64,000 bases of DNA. It comes from Sophora flavescens. Lineage: Eukaryota > Streptophyta > Magnoliopsida > Fabales > Fabaceae. The translations under genes were made by a program, and so were the position numbers. Positions 41,593 to 52,652 of the stretch are shown here, in pieces. The first letter of the stretch is position 1; each line of letters starts with the position of its first letter. Below the pieces are notes generated by a model. The model worked only from the letters and a program-made list of their open reading frames with translations, did not search any database and was not told the DNA's origin. Location of the stretch: contig CM061065.1 of NCBI GenBank assembly GCA_030762895.1, forward strand, positions 63,658,200 through 63,722,199. Direction: 5' to 3'.

Positions 41593-42125
41593 ATATCTCG
41601 GCATCTTAGCTTCTTTCTTCCTTCTATACCTTCACACTTCTCCTCCCTTCTACTTTTAATACACATCTTATTTTCCTCCCTCAATCTTACTTCTCTCATT
41701 CTTCTTCCTGTAAGTTCCTCCGAGAATTATATTTCATCCATCCGTATATGTTCTCTACATCTCCTCTATCTTACCGTCAATACACATTTCCTTTTCCTCC
41801 CCTAATCTTACTCCTCTACGACTTGTTTCCATACCTTCCTCCGAGGATTATATTTCTTTATCCATATTATGTTTTCTACTTCTCTTCCATCTTACCTACA
41901 ACACACATCTCCTACCACTCCCACAATCTTACTCCTCTACTTCTTCTTTTCATACCTTCCTCCGAGGATTATATTTCATCATCCATTTTTGTTTTCTACT
42001 TCTCTTCTATCTTACCTTCAACACACATCTCCTACCACTACCACAATCTTACTCCTCTCCTTCTATTTCCCATCCTTAGCTTCCTTCGAGAAATATATTT
42101 CACACATTCATATCTGTTTTTCTTT
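41593..42125. repeat. 121-bp pyrimidine-rich tandem repeats (about 4 copies)
   Basis: CCTCCGAG.ATTATATTTC occurs at about 41718, 41839, 41960 and (diverged) 42083, with matching CAATCTTACTCCTCT and CAACACACATCTCC blocks between. The unit is not a multiple of three and the open frames over it are low complexity. It is followed by ATAGTGGCCTCCAACCATCC, which resembles a mutated start of a Tat accessory gene (compare 30799), then the Athila insertion at 42177. Confidence 0.8.
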
Positions 42126-42176
42126 ACATTTCGGCTATAGTGGCCTCCAACCATCCTCCACTTTCATGTTGCCAGC

Positions 42177-42429
42177 TGATAAACTGTCGTTTTGTATAAT
42201 TTATTATTAGGAAAATAGGTGTAATTTATTGTTTATTTGGAAGTTAATGTGGATACTCACCCGACATCCTATGATTATTGTAGGATATATCAACATGGTA
42301 GTAAATCATTAGATTTGGAGAAAAATGAATAATTCTAGAAGATTTGTGAAGAAAAAGATGTGTTTTTTAAGATACCAGAGGAGCGGAAGATATCAACAAT
42401 GAAGAAGGAGCTTAAATGGTGCATGGTGT

Positions 42430-42526
<97 letters not shown>

Positions 42527-43836
42527 GCAAGATCCAGCAAAGAGAACAGAATGTGCTGCAAGGAGAAATTGAATTTAATCCCAAATCAACATGGTTCCCG
42601 CGTAATGGCAATGAAGATGAGACAGAGAAATTGGCTTTGGCAAATTAGTATTGACATGAAGTACAGTGGCCCAAGTCTAATGAATTTGAAAAGTCAAATG
42701 ACATTGATAATTGATAGAAAATGCACCTTGGCCCACGTGAAGAATGGCTTCAACTGAGAGAGCTTCAACAAAAATTATCAAGAAAGCTACGTAGGGTCCA
42801 CAATTCAATTGCAAATTAAATTAGAAGATTGGAATTGAGATAAAAGATTGAAATTGATAAGAAGATAAATAATGTGTTGTGCCTTTTAGCTGAAATGGAT
42901 CAGATGAGATTTAATCCAAGTTTATCTGCTAACCAATTTATCATATAGAGAATTTTAATTGGAGAAAAAAAAAAGACTTGCACATAAAATAAAAAGTAGC
43001 TGATGGCAGAGAGAAGAATAGTGTCGTCAAGTAAAGGACCGTCTCCCAGTTGATTCGAAGACTGTTTTGCATCAAAACGGTGTTCGGGTTTTAGTTTCGT
43101 AATTCTCTCTTATGGATTGTTACATGTTTATGATTTGTATGGTGATCTTTATGACTATGCTTAGCTAATTTCATTCATAGGGTAATAATGGATCTTATGT
43201 TTTGATATCTTTGATGTTTTCCCAATTTTAATATGATTTAGTATTTCATTAAATTGATTGGTTTAATCCTTGCGTTTGAAATTATAGAAGGTTTGATTGT
43301 CCTTTACCAAGTTAATTAATTGACTGGTGACTGTACCACAATTAGTTAACTGAACTCTAGGACTAACCAGATTTGGGGTTGCGTGGACCAAATGCATTCC
43401 CTTGTTTTCAATCAGTTATTGATTTAACTGCCTACCTTGCATGACCATTGGGGGTAACTGATTAGGAGAAAGAATATTAATATTGCATGACCAATGGGTA
43501 TTAATAGCTTTAGAGTGAGTGATTGACAATCAATAAGAAATACATATCATTGAGGAATTAGGTAATATCATAGGTAGTGACATAAGTGAAACCAGGCACC
43601 CTAGGCTTTCCATAACTGAACCTTTGCTTGCCGTTCTTTGCTTTTCTTGGTTTTCACAATCTTGTTGTTTTTATTTCTTTGTTTTCAACCAATTTGATTG
43701 TCTAAATAACATATGGAAGTAATTAATCTAATACTTGTCAACAATCTCTTTGGGTTCGATACTTGAAGTCCCAAATACTCCTATATTACTTTTACGATAT
43801 GGAGCACTTGCCCTTAAGTGTAGTTTTAGCTCAACA
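42177..43836 (+). repeat. Left LTR of the Athila-like element (1660 bp)
   Basis: TGATAAACTG to GCTCAACA. Matches the right LTR pieces at 48079-49608, 58059-58112 and 59111-59161. A TA microsatellite lies at 42433-42520. No gene inside; the ORF over the microsatellite is an artefact. Confidence 0.9.
42433..42520. repeat. (TA)n microsatellite, about 44 units
   Basis: Pure TA run. The same position in the right LTR (48333-48362) has only about 14 units. Confidence 0.98.
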
Positions 43837-43841
43837 AGTTT

Positions 43842-43858
43842 TTGGTGCCATTGCTAGG
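43842..43858 (+). other. Primer-binding site of the Athila-like element
   Basis: TGGTGCCATTGCTAGGG, close to the Athila form TGGCGCCGTTGCCGGGG, five bases inside the LTR end. Confidence 0.75.
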
Positions 43859-43974
43859 GTTTGTTTTTGACAATATTAAGGAGATTAAATCCTAGTTAAT
43901 TTAGACATTTTTTTTAAAATTTTCTTTATTTGTTTATTCTAACACTTTCCTAAGAGTCTATTTGCAGTTGATCA

Positions 43975-44820
43975 TTAGTGAGAGGGGAATTCTTGAAGAT
44001 TATCTCATACCTACTATGGAGCCAGCACACAATCCTTGGATTGAATATGAGAGCCACTCCAACCATGGCCAATATGATTCTTATTGGGATAATGTCTATG
44101 AGCTACCTTACTTGTAAAATCAGTGGCTAGAACTACAGGAGCAAGAGCGAGACCTTGAGGAGACCTTGGCTAAATTCATGGAGCGGACGGATGACTGATT
44201 CATGGCTTCGGAGACTCAAATCTCTACCCTTGTTAATTTCTATATCAACAAGTCCAAGAATCACTACCCACTTAAGCTGAGCCAAATCTAGAGGTAGATG
44301 TTCAAGTTATCACTTTCAGGAGTGGTAAATAGTTGAATTAAGAGTTCAAGCATGAGGCGCAAGTGTCCATAGAGAGGGATGAAGCTCTCATTGATGGGAG
44401 CATTTATAAGGAAAATAAGAAAGACCTTGTAGTTCTGGACCTGGAGAAAAAGGAGGAAGTCCCAAATTTTTTGGAGTAGACTCTCTTAGCCATTGGTGAT
44501 GTTGTAATTAAGGTTCACGAGCGAAAGGTAACTTTATGATGTGGTAAGGAAGAAGACGTTTTAAAGGTTTTAAATTCTCCCAAATACCCTTCTCCTATTG
44601 TTTCTTCCATTTTATTAACGATGTGGTTGTTTCTAACAATTTTGGTGATCAAAGGATGCAGGACCCTATGGAAAAAATTCTTACTTTGCAGGATCCTAGT
44701 ATATTGATGGGTGGTGAGGAAGCAAAAATTACATCATCTTTTGAAGTCCATCCACCACATGGGAAACGGAAAAACCATTTGAACCTCATGGTTAGAAATT
44801 GATAAGGGGCAATGCCTTAA
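43975..44820 (+). pseudogene. Athila-like gag/protease remnants
   Basis: Frames broken by many stops still show Athila-type pieces: RGILEDYLIPTMEPAHNPWI (about 43982-44040), a helix-rich segment QEQERDLEETLAKFMERTDD (about 44138-44197), VQVITFRSGK (about 44302-44331; the family has ITLRSGK before protease), and HERKVTL near 44520, which resembles the protease C-terminus. Reverse transcriptase, RNase H and integrase should follow but are absent: by about 44870 the sequence already resembles the region after pol. Non-functional. Confidence 0.65.
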
Positions 44821-46222
44821 AGAAAAAATTTGCACTTGGAGAGCCCCCTGATTGATCACTTTTAGGGTACCGTCAGGCTAAAGACGTTAAACAAGCGCTT
44901 CACAGGAGGCAACCTGTGTTTCTAAACCTTTTTATTCATTTTATTTTATTTTATTTTGTTATCTTAGGACTTAAGTGTAGGTGGGGAGGATTTAATTTTA
45001 TTTTCTTAAATTGTGTTTATTCCTCTTAGTTTTTATTTTTAAAAAAATTAAAATAAAATTAATTTAAAAAATTGAGGGAGACATAGTTGTCTCTACTAAA
45101 GACACGCCTGTGTCTCATTTTCGCTTACGGACCAAATCATGAGACACACCTGTGTCTAACTTTCATATGTGCTGGCCTCTCAAAGAGACACAGCTGTGTC
45201 TCTGAATGATACGGTTGTGTCTCATTTCCGTGAACGTTAAGTTTTCAGTTCTCACTTTGGGAATCACCGCCGCGCGCCGCCATTTCCTGCTCCGTTCATC
45301 CCAATTCAGTCACGCGCCGCCCCTGGTTCGTTTCGTCTCCACCACGCACGAATCTCTTCCTTGCGTTCTGCCCAGTCCGTTTGAGACCCACCGCCGCACT
45401 CACCACCCTCTAGTCTTCACCACCGCGGGTCAGACAGCGGATTCTCCCTTGTTCACGCACGCATCACCATCTCCGTCCTGCGTTGTTCTCTGTTGCTTGC
45501 CGTTCGAACCGAGTTTTCCGATTTGGGCTTAGGGACACCTTGGGGTTAAGGTTATTTCCGTTATCCTGTGTTCATTCCTACGCAAGGTATGATCCTCTAG
45601 ATTAGTCTTTCTCTAGCATTCATTCCCTCTTTCCATACTGTATGTTGTCTTGACCATGGTTTATGATTTGGGGGTGGGGTGAAATTGCTTGTTATCACTG
45701 CTATGATGTTCTTGATTTGGAAGTTGTCCGGGGGTTGTAGAAAATGCTGATATTCTATGTTTCTTGGTGAATTTCTAAGATTTTTCCAAGTGGTGGGATG
45801 TGTTTGTTGTGGTGAGATATTATGTATGTTGCACAGACAGATCTATTTCTTCTGCTTCTCCATTGCAGTGTTATTGTGAGCATTAGTAGGTTGCATGTTC
45901 TTTTGCTATTATAATTTCTCATTGATACCTGTTATTCTATATATTGCACTTGAACTTTCCTGATTACTATGATTGTGCTACCATATACATAATTATCTGG
46001 TATTAAACCTCCATAGTGTTTTAGTTTTGGGGGTTTTAGGGGTTGCAACTTTGAATGCTATTATTTACATTTTGATTCCATTGGATTACTGCTGGATGCA
46101 TGTCTCTTGATGATTTTGTTGTTTTGGTGCTCTTGTTTTTTATTCGGTTATGGTCTGAGATATGATATGGATTATTGCTTGGTTCTTTGGACTGATATGG
46201 CAATTTTTCTTTTCAGGAACCA
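44821..46222 (+). other. Athila-like region between the pol deletion and the envelope-like ORF
   Basis: Contains a post-pol-like segment, a first internal copy of a polypurine-tract-like string (about 44972-44988), the GAGACAC palindrome cluster (45060-45235), and a leader with an open but unrecognised, Pro/Ser/His-rich frame at 45206-45532. The rest is AT-rich without recognisable genes. Confidence 0.55.
45060..45235. repeat. Cluster of near-palindromic GAGACAC..GTGTCTC units
   Basis: One 20-bp perfect palindrome, AGAGACACAGCTGTGTCTCT (45184-45203), and three diverged relatives (about 45101, 45139 and 45208) within 140 bases. Confidence 0.85.
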
Positions 46223-46515
46223 TGGGTCTTAAGCGTCAGCGCCCTACAGACAGGGCTAGTACTTCTCGAGTTACTCCTCCTAATGCCTCTGTTGCACATA
46301 CTCCGGTATTTGAATCTTCTATGCATCAGTAGCGCTTTGAACTATTTCAAAAGCACCAGCTTGTCCCGACCAAATATCTTGATGCTCAGACCATGGATGA
46401 CTTTGGTGTCCGTACGCACATCCAGGGTATTTACCAGCGGATGGATTCGCAGGACCAGCAGCTGGCGACTATGATCCAGATGGTGCAGCGTCATTTTGGC
46501 CCTCCTCCACAGTGA
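46223..46515 (+). pseudogene. Athila-like envelope-like ORF, truncated
   Basis: Starts MGLKRQRPTDRASTSRVTPP after a typical leader. An in-frame TAG at 46331 interrupts it. The C-terminal part, RMDSQDQQLATMIQMVQRHF, resembles the end of the third ORF of Athila/Calypso-type elements. That ORF is usually several hundred residues, so most of its middle is deleted here. I recognise this by position and composition more than by motif. Confidence 0.5.
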
Positions 46516-48063
46516 TTTTATTTTATTCATTTTTGCACACAAGCAGCTATGCTATTGTATAAAAAATTGAATATTCAGTCATGAAAACTATTACTAGGAA
46601 GTTATTTGTCTCTATGTCTTTCTTTCTAGCTTAGTTAATTTTCTCTATTCCTTACTTGTGCTTTTAATTATTTTCATTGGGGACAATGATAGATTCTAAG
46701 TGTGGGGAGGGGAAATTACTTGCTCTTTTATTCCTATGCATTGGGGACAATGCTAGATTTTAAGTGTGGGGAGGGGAAATTCAATTTTTCCTTACTAGGT
46801 GCACATAGTTTCACTTGATTTATCTGTCATATGCACTTAGTTGACTGTGATGATTGCATTATGTTTTTGGGTGATGATTATGTGCCACAATTTTATAGAA
46901 AAGTTAGAAACCATATCATTAGGGGACCTAATTAAAATTTTTTTTTGATTGCTTTGACAGACTTATAACTAAAATTGAATTGAGATTATCATTTGAAAGC
47001 TAAAAATTAGCATGAGGTTCCTTGTTTGATTGCTTTTCATTGAATTGAGCTACTAAATGAGACTTGAACCATTATAGGGGTATTTTCTAAATCATGTATA
47101 TTCACCCCTCTCTTTGTTTGTGTGATGTTCCCCAAGTTTGTACATTCTAGAACTTGTTTTGTGACCATTTCAAGGCGAATTTGATTTGCATGCATGTTGT
47201 AATATGATTGAGGCAATTTAAGGTATTTTTCTGGCTTTCAGATATGTTATTTTGCCATGTCCCATTAGTTGCCCATTTTGAGCCTCAAGTAAAAATTATT
47301 TTTCCTTGGTACCCAAGTATAAATTCAAAATTGTTTGGCGGTAACCTCTTGGAAACATAAACAGAGCAATTAGATTTGGAAAATAATCATGAGAAATTGT
47401 TTATTTATGGCTGCCAAATTATTGTTGGGAATTCCTCTCTTTTTGATGTGAAAAGACAAAAAATTAGAAAGAGAGAGAAACGAAAATGTGTGTGAATTGA
47501 ATTGAAAAAAAAAAGAGAAAGAAAGAAAGAAGAAAAGAAAAGAAAAATATTGTAAATTGGGGAATTCGTTAGGATGGATAAATGATGTTATTCTGTAATT
47601 CATATCTAATGCTCCATTTATGCTTTAAGGGTTGTTCGCTTAATTCTTGATTTCTTTTAGCCCATTTGCATATCCATTTTCTTTCTTTTTCCTACCTGAC
47701 ATCATTTCTCATGGCCACGTTACAACCCATGAAAGGCCACTTGATTCTGGATGCATGCAAACTGTATAGTGGAGATTTGGTCTATAAACAAGCTTATGGT
47801 AATGTGCTTCCTTTCGAGAACTTGAGTGATAATTGTCTTTACCCTTATACACTTTGAGAGTTGTGAGAAGAGTTACCCGCTTTTTCATTGAGAAGTTTGA
47901 TTTAAGGGAACCTAAGGCTCTAATTATTTGTTCCCATAAAAAAATTTTGAGGTTAATTTATCTGTCATTGCTTGTTGAAGATTTAGCGTCCCTTGATGGT
48001 TGGTTCTTTGATTTTCTCAGGTTTCTTTTAGGCCAGGATTATTACTTGAGGACAAGCAATCCT
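46516..48063. other. Athila-like 3' non-coding region
   Basis: No gene. Contains two copies, 63 bases apart, of a block GGGGACAATG.TAGATT.TAAG followed by TGTGGGGAGGGG (46681-46785). The rest is AT-rich. A purine-rich GAAAGAAAG stretch is at about 47510-47545. Confidence 0.7.
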
Positions 48064-48078
48064 TAAGTGTGGGGAGGT
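48064..48078 (+). other. Polypurine tract of the Athila-like element
   Basis: TAAGTGTGGGGAGGT directly before the right LTR start TGATAAACTG. Confidence 0.85.
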
Positions 48079-49608
48079 TGATAAACTGCCATTTGGCATA
48101 CTTTATTGTTAGGAAAATAGGTGTAATTTATTGTTTATTTGGAAGTTAATATGGATACTCACCCAATTTCCTATGATTACTGTAGGATATATCAACATGG
48201 CAGTAAATCAATAAATTTGGAGAAAAATGAATAATTCTGGAAGATTTGTGAAGGAAAAGATGTGTTTATGAAGATACCATAAGAGCATGGAAGATATCAA
48301 CAATGAAGAAAGAGCTTAAATGGTGCATGGTGTTTATATATATATATATATATATATATATGCATGACCCGGCAAAGAGAACAAAATGTACTGCAATGAG
48401 AAATTGAATTTAATCCCAAATCAACATGGTTCCCGCGTAATGGCAATGAAGATGAGACAAAGTAATTGGCTTTGGCAAATTAGTATTGATGGGAAGTACA
48501 GTGGCCCAAGTCTAATGAATTTGAAAAGTCAAATGACATTGATAATTGATAGAAAATGCACCTTGGCCCACGTGAAGAATGGCTTCAACTGAGAGAGCTT
48601 CAACAAAAATTATCAAGAAAGCTACGTAGGGTCCACAATTCAATTGAAAATTAAATTAGAAGATTTCAATTGAGATAAAAGATTGCAATTGATAAGAAGA
48701 TAAATAGTGTGTTGTGCCTTTTAGCTGAAATGGATCAGATGAGATTTCATCCAAGTTTATCTCCTAACCAATTTATCATGTATAGAATTTTAATTGGAGA
48801 AAAAAAAAAGAAGACTTGCACATAACATAAAAAGCAGCTGATCGCATAGAGACGAATACAGCCGTCAAGTGAAGGACCGTCTTCCAGTTGATTTGAAGAC
48901 TCTTTTGCATCAAAACGGTGTTCAGGTTTTAGTTTCATAATTCTCTCTTATGGATTGTTACATGTTTGTGATTTGTATAGTGATTTTTATGACTATGCTT
49001 AGCTAATTTCATTCATAGGATAATGGTGGATCTTATGTTTTGATACCTTTGATGTTTTCCCAATTTTAATATGATTTAATATTTCGTTAAATTGATTGGT
49101 TTAATCCTTGTGTTTGAAATTCTAGAAGTTTTGATGTCCTTTACCTAGTTAATTGATTGACTAGCGACCGTACCACAATTAGTTAACGGAACTCTAAGAT
49201 TAACCGGATTTGGGGTTGCGTGGACCAAACACATTCCTTGTTTTCAATCTGTTATTGATTTAACAAATTTGTCAATTCTTTATGTTTCTTTTAATTGCTT
49301 ACCTTGCATGACCACTGGGGGTAACTGATTAGGAGAAAGAATATTAATATTGCATGACCATTGGGTGTTAATAGCTTTAGAGTGAGTGATTGACAATCAA
49401 TAAGAAATACATATCATTGAGGAATTGGGTAATATCATAGGTAGTGACATAAGTGAAACCAGGCACCCTAGGCTTTCCATAACTAAACCTTTGCTTGCCG
49501 GTCTTTGCTTTTCTTGGTTTTCACAATCTTGTTATTTTTACTTCTTTGGTTTCAACCAATTCGATTGTCTAAATAACATAAGGAAGTAATTAATCTAGTA
49601 CTTGTCAG

Positions 49609-51008
49609 TGTTGGTGTAAGCCCTAGAGGCCAGTGTATTTCTTTAGACTTACATTTGTATCTTGCTATTATATATATATGATATGAGGCATTCCAGTTTA
49701 TTGTGTTACTTGTTTAAACATAATAAAGTCCTTAGAATAGAAATTTATGTTTAATAGAATATCAAGTATATGACTTGATTGTGAGACACTATTGAACAAT
49801 GAAATCCTATTCTTAAATATCCGTAGTCAAGTATTTTATTAATAAGGACAATAATAATACATTGAGACTATTATGTGTGCAGGCTGATGGCCATATCTCA
49901 CGGGTCATGGATATGAGATATCAAGTCGCCACATAGGTACACATTAGAGTAATGATGTACTGGATTGACCCACCATGAGAACACTACATGGAGCGTTATG
50001 TGAGTGTCATAAGTAGTTCTCATAGTGACAATGGTGTATGCAGTCCTTCGACCTGAAATCACTACGATCCCTACATGAGGAGTCGTGTGCTTTAATATCG
50101 TCAAACGTCATCTGTAATAGGATGATTATAAAGACGGTCATTGGGCATACCACGAGCCATGCAGAGGGATGTGAGTGACCTAGATGGAATTTGTCCCTCC
50201 TACATAACAGGAGTAATATTCATGGGCCCCCGATAGAGTGAGATCTAGAAATGCATGGTCGTGCTGAAATGAGTCAATATGAGATATCAACATCATTTGT
50301 TGTTAAGTCTACTCGGGTATCAGGGAACATGATATTGAACCATACAAGGGTGACACATTCTATGTCTTGTGTTCAATATAGATATATGGACAAAGGGATA
50401 ATAGTGCACATGAATATTTGTCACAGAAAGGTTTCGTCAAATCACTGACTTTCTCACTACTTAGGTAGCAGTGATGTATTGCTAGATTCCGCTCACTGTT
50501 TGTAATATTAAATGGGATTTAATATTACTACTAACGTTTTGGGAACCTATAGGGTCACACACATAAGAGCGGATTAAAAGAAGCATTAAAAGGAGAGTTG
50601 GACTTTCCTATTGGGCCTAGCACATAGTACATGGGCTTAGGTCAAATGCTGCTCACTAACTCACTTAAGGAGGCGCTACTATAAGTAGACCACTTAAGTT
50701 GTTGTGCCCACACATTTTTCAACCTAGCCGCACATAGAGAGTAAGTGTGAACAGCAAGTCTCGGTTTTGAAGCTAGCACTGTGAGACGGAGACGCTTCGG
50801 GTTCGTGACGTTGGACGTTCACGGAATCTGCTCGTGTGGATACCTTAGAGACATCGTTCGTGCGGTGTTCGTGATAGACGAATTCTGATCAACAGCCATC
50901 GCTTCAAGAGGTAAATCTTCTAATCATGAATCATGACCATTCGCAAGGATCCTTTGATGGGAATTTTTCCGCTGCGTTTCTTTTTGTTTTATACGCAAAT
51001 TCCCAATA
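49609..51008 (+). repeat. 5' LTR of copia-3
   Basis: TGTTGGTGTAAGCC to TTCCCAATA (the 3' LTR ends TTCCCAACA). A possible TATA, CTATAAGTAG, is at 50679-50688. ORFs inside are shadows. Confidence 0.95.
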
Positions 51009-51009
51009 G

Positions 51010-51021
51010 TGGTATCAGAGC
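51010..51021 (+). other. Primer-binding site of copia-3
   Basis: TGGTATCAGAGC, an exact complement to plant initiator-Met tRNA, one base after the LTR. Confidence 0.92.
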
Positions 51022-52652
51022 CGCTTACGAAACCATGATTCTGTTACGTGGTTTACCTGTTATGTATGATAACATGTTAATAATGTGAATCATTTTTCTG
51101 AAAATAGTTTTCTGAAAATCGTTTGCATCCGTTTTGCGAAACCTTGTTTCTGTAATTTTCGTATGTATATGATATATGCGTCTATTGCATGTTTGTGTAT
51201 GTATGCGATATGTACATTGGTTCTGAATCCTTATTATGTTCTGCGATGGCGTCAAATGTTGATGTTAAACATGATTGGTTTCAGTTCTCTGTTGGCGACG
51301 TTAAGGGGTTTCAGACATGAAGAGTTCATGTTGTTGCGGCTGAGGTTCCAAGGGTTGAAACCGTAGCCGCCGTTCCTTGCAACGTGAAGTGTTCACCGGG
51401 ACCCCCGTGCTACCTCTGCGTAGTGTGTTATTTCGAAATTCAAATTTTGAATTTTTTATGTCACCATTTAATAATAACATCAATTACAATAAATGTGATT
51501 TATATCAATTACAATAAATGTGATTTGTGGTAACAACAATTGCAATAAATATGATTTATAGTAACATCAATTATAATAAATGTGATTTATTATATATATG
51601 TTATGTTTTCAAAATTCAGATTTTGAAATCTCTAATTAATAATAATAATAATAATGATTATGTGTTATTATTGGTTGTTACTATTTATTTGGTGATGTAT
51701 GGTGAATGGTTATGGCCTTAGTCCTTTTATCTTTTGGTTTATATTTTGAAATACGGCCTGCGTGCCGTGCCTTTCTCTTATATTCCATATGTATATTCCT
51801 TTCTCATCTCACTCCCCTCATATGTAAAATGAGGTTTCTGTTTATGTAATGTAATGATGGAGACAAGAAGACGCTATCATCTAGGAGATCATGCTTGGAG
51901 AAGCTTGGACGCTCCTAGGTTTCAGTTTAGATTCTCTCATTGGCTTGGGAGAATCAATGCGTTAGGGGCCATAACCATATCACATTTATTTGCCTTATAT
52001 ATGTATGAGATGCATGTATGTATATAGTATGTTAAAAGAGTTTAACTAATATATGTATGAGATGCATGTATGTAAATAATAAGTTAAAGAGTTTAACAAA
52101 TGATGAGATCAAACTTTAATCAAATCCCTCAAAAGGAAATATTAAGTCACATTTAAAGGTGTTCCAATGCATGGCACTCGTCAAGACTAGGATCGATTAA
52201 GTGTGGGTCCGCCAAAGTGGGGTACCTTTATCTATACTAGTAAGACGCGATGGGACAAATGTAATGTTCAACTGCTATCCATTGGGTCTGACTTAACTAA
52301 GCCAACTTCAATAGGATTGAAAGGCTTAGAGGCTTATAAGTTGGGCTTTAGTCCATGTGATGGATTTGAATAAGAGTTATTCACCCAACTGTCCAAGAGT
52401 TGCATGAGATGCAATCGGAAAGTGTTTCCTACCTATATAACCGAATTTTGGGTGATCAGCCAAAGCTGACTTAAAGCTAGGTGAAATATGGATCTTGGCC
52501 CACTAGAAAATCTTCCAACGGGAATTTCCGAATCAATGATGAGGGTCATTGTTTTGAGTAAAATAGTGGGAGGCGTATTTAATTAAAGACCTTATTAAAT
52601 AACTTCATGGCATGATACTTATATTTTGCATATTTATCTCTCAGAGATTACC
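51022..52652 (+). other. Long leader of copia-3
   Basis: About 1.6 kb without a recognisable gene between the primer-binding site and gag. It includes degenerate tandem units of TCAATTACAATAAATGTGAT type (51477-51590), an (AAT)n-like run near 51640, and a 52-bp duplication ATATGTATGAGATGCATGTA at 51999 and 52051. Confidence 0.75.

Noticed and set aside
41748..42210. Overlapping hydrophobic ORFs of 110-130 aa
   Set aside because: Pyrimidine-rich 121-bp tandem repeats read open in several frames; the repeat is not a multiple of three.
42416..42757. ORF with a long Ile-Tyr repeat
   Set aside because: It is the translation of a TA microsatellite.
45206..45532. Pro/Ser/His-rich ORF of 108 aa resembling a small secreted or host protein
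   Set aside because: Lies in the Athila-like leader, has no recognisable domain, and GC-rich leader sequence often reads open.
47370..47603. Ser/Phe-rich minus-strand ORF resembling a membrane protein
   Set aside because: Comes from a purine-rich GAAAGAAAG stretch in the Athila 3' region; low complexity.
49898..50448. Small ORFs repeated at 57051-57421
   Set aside because: They are in the two LTRs of copia-3 and are repeated only because LTRs are.
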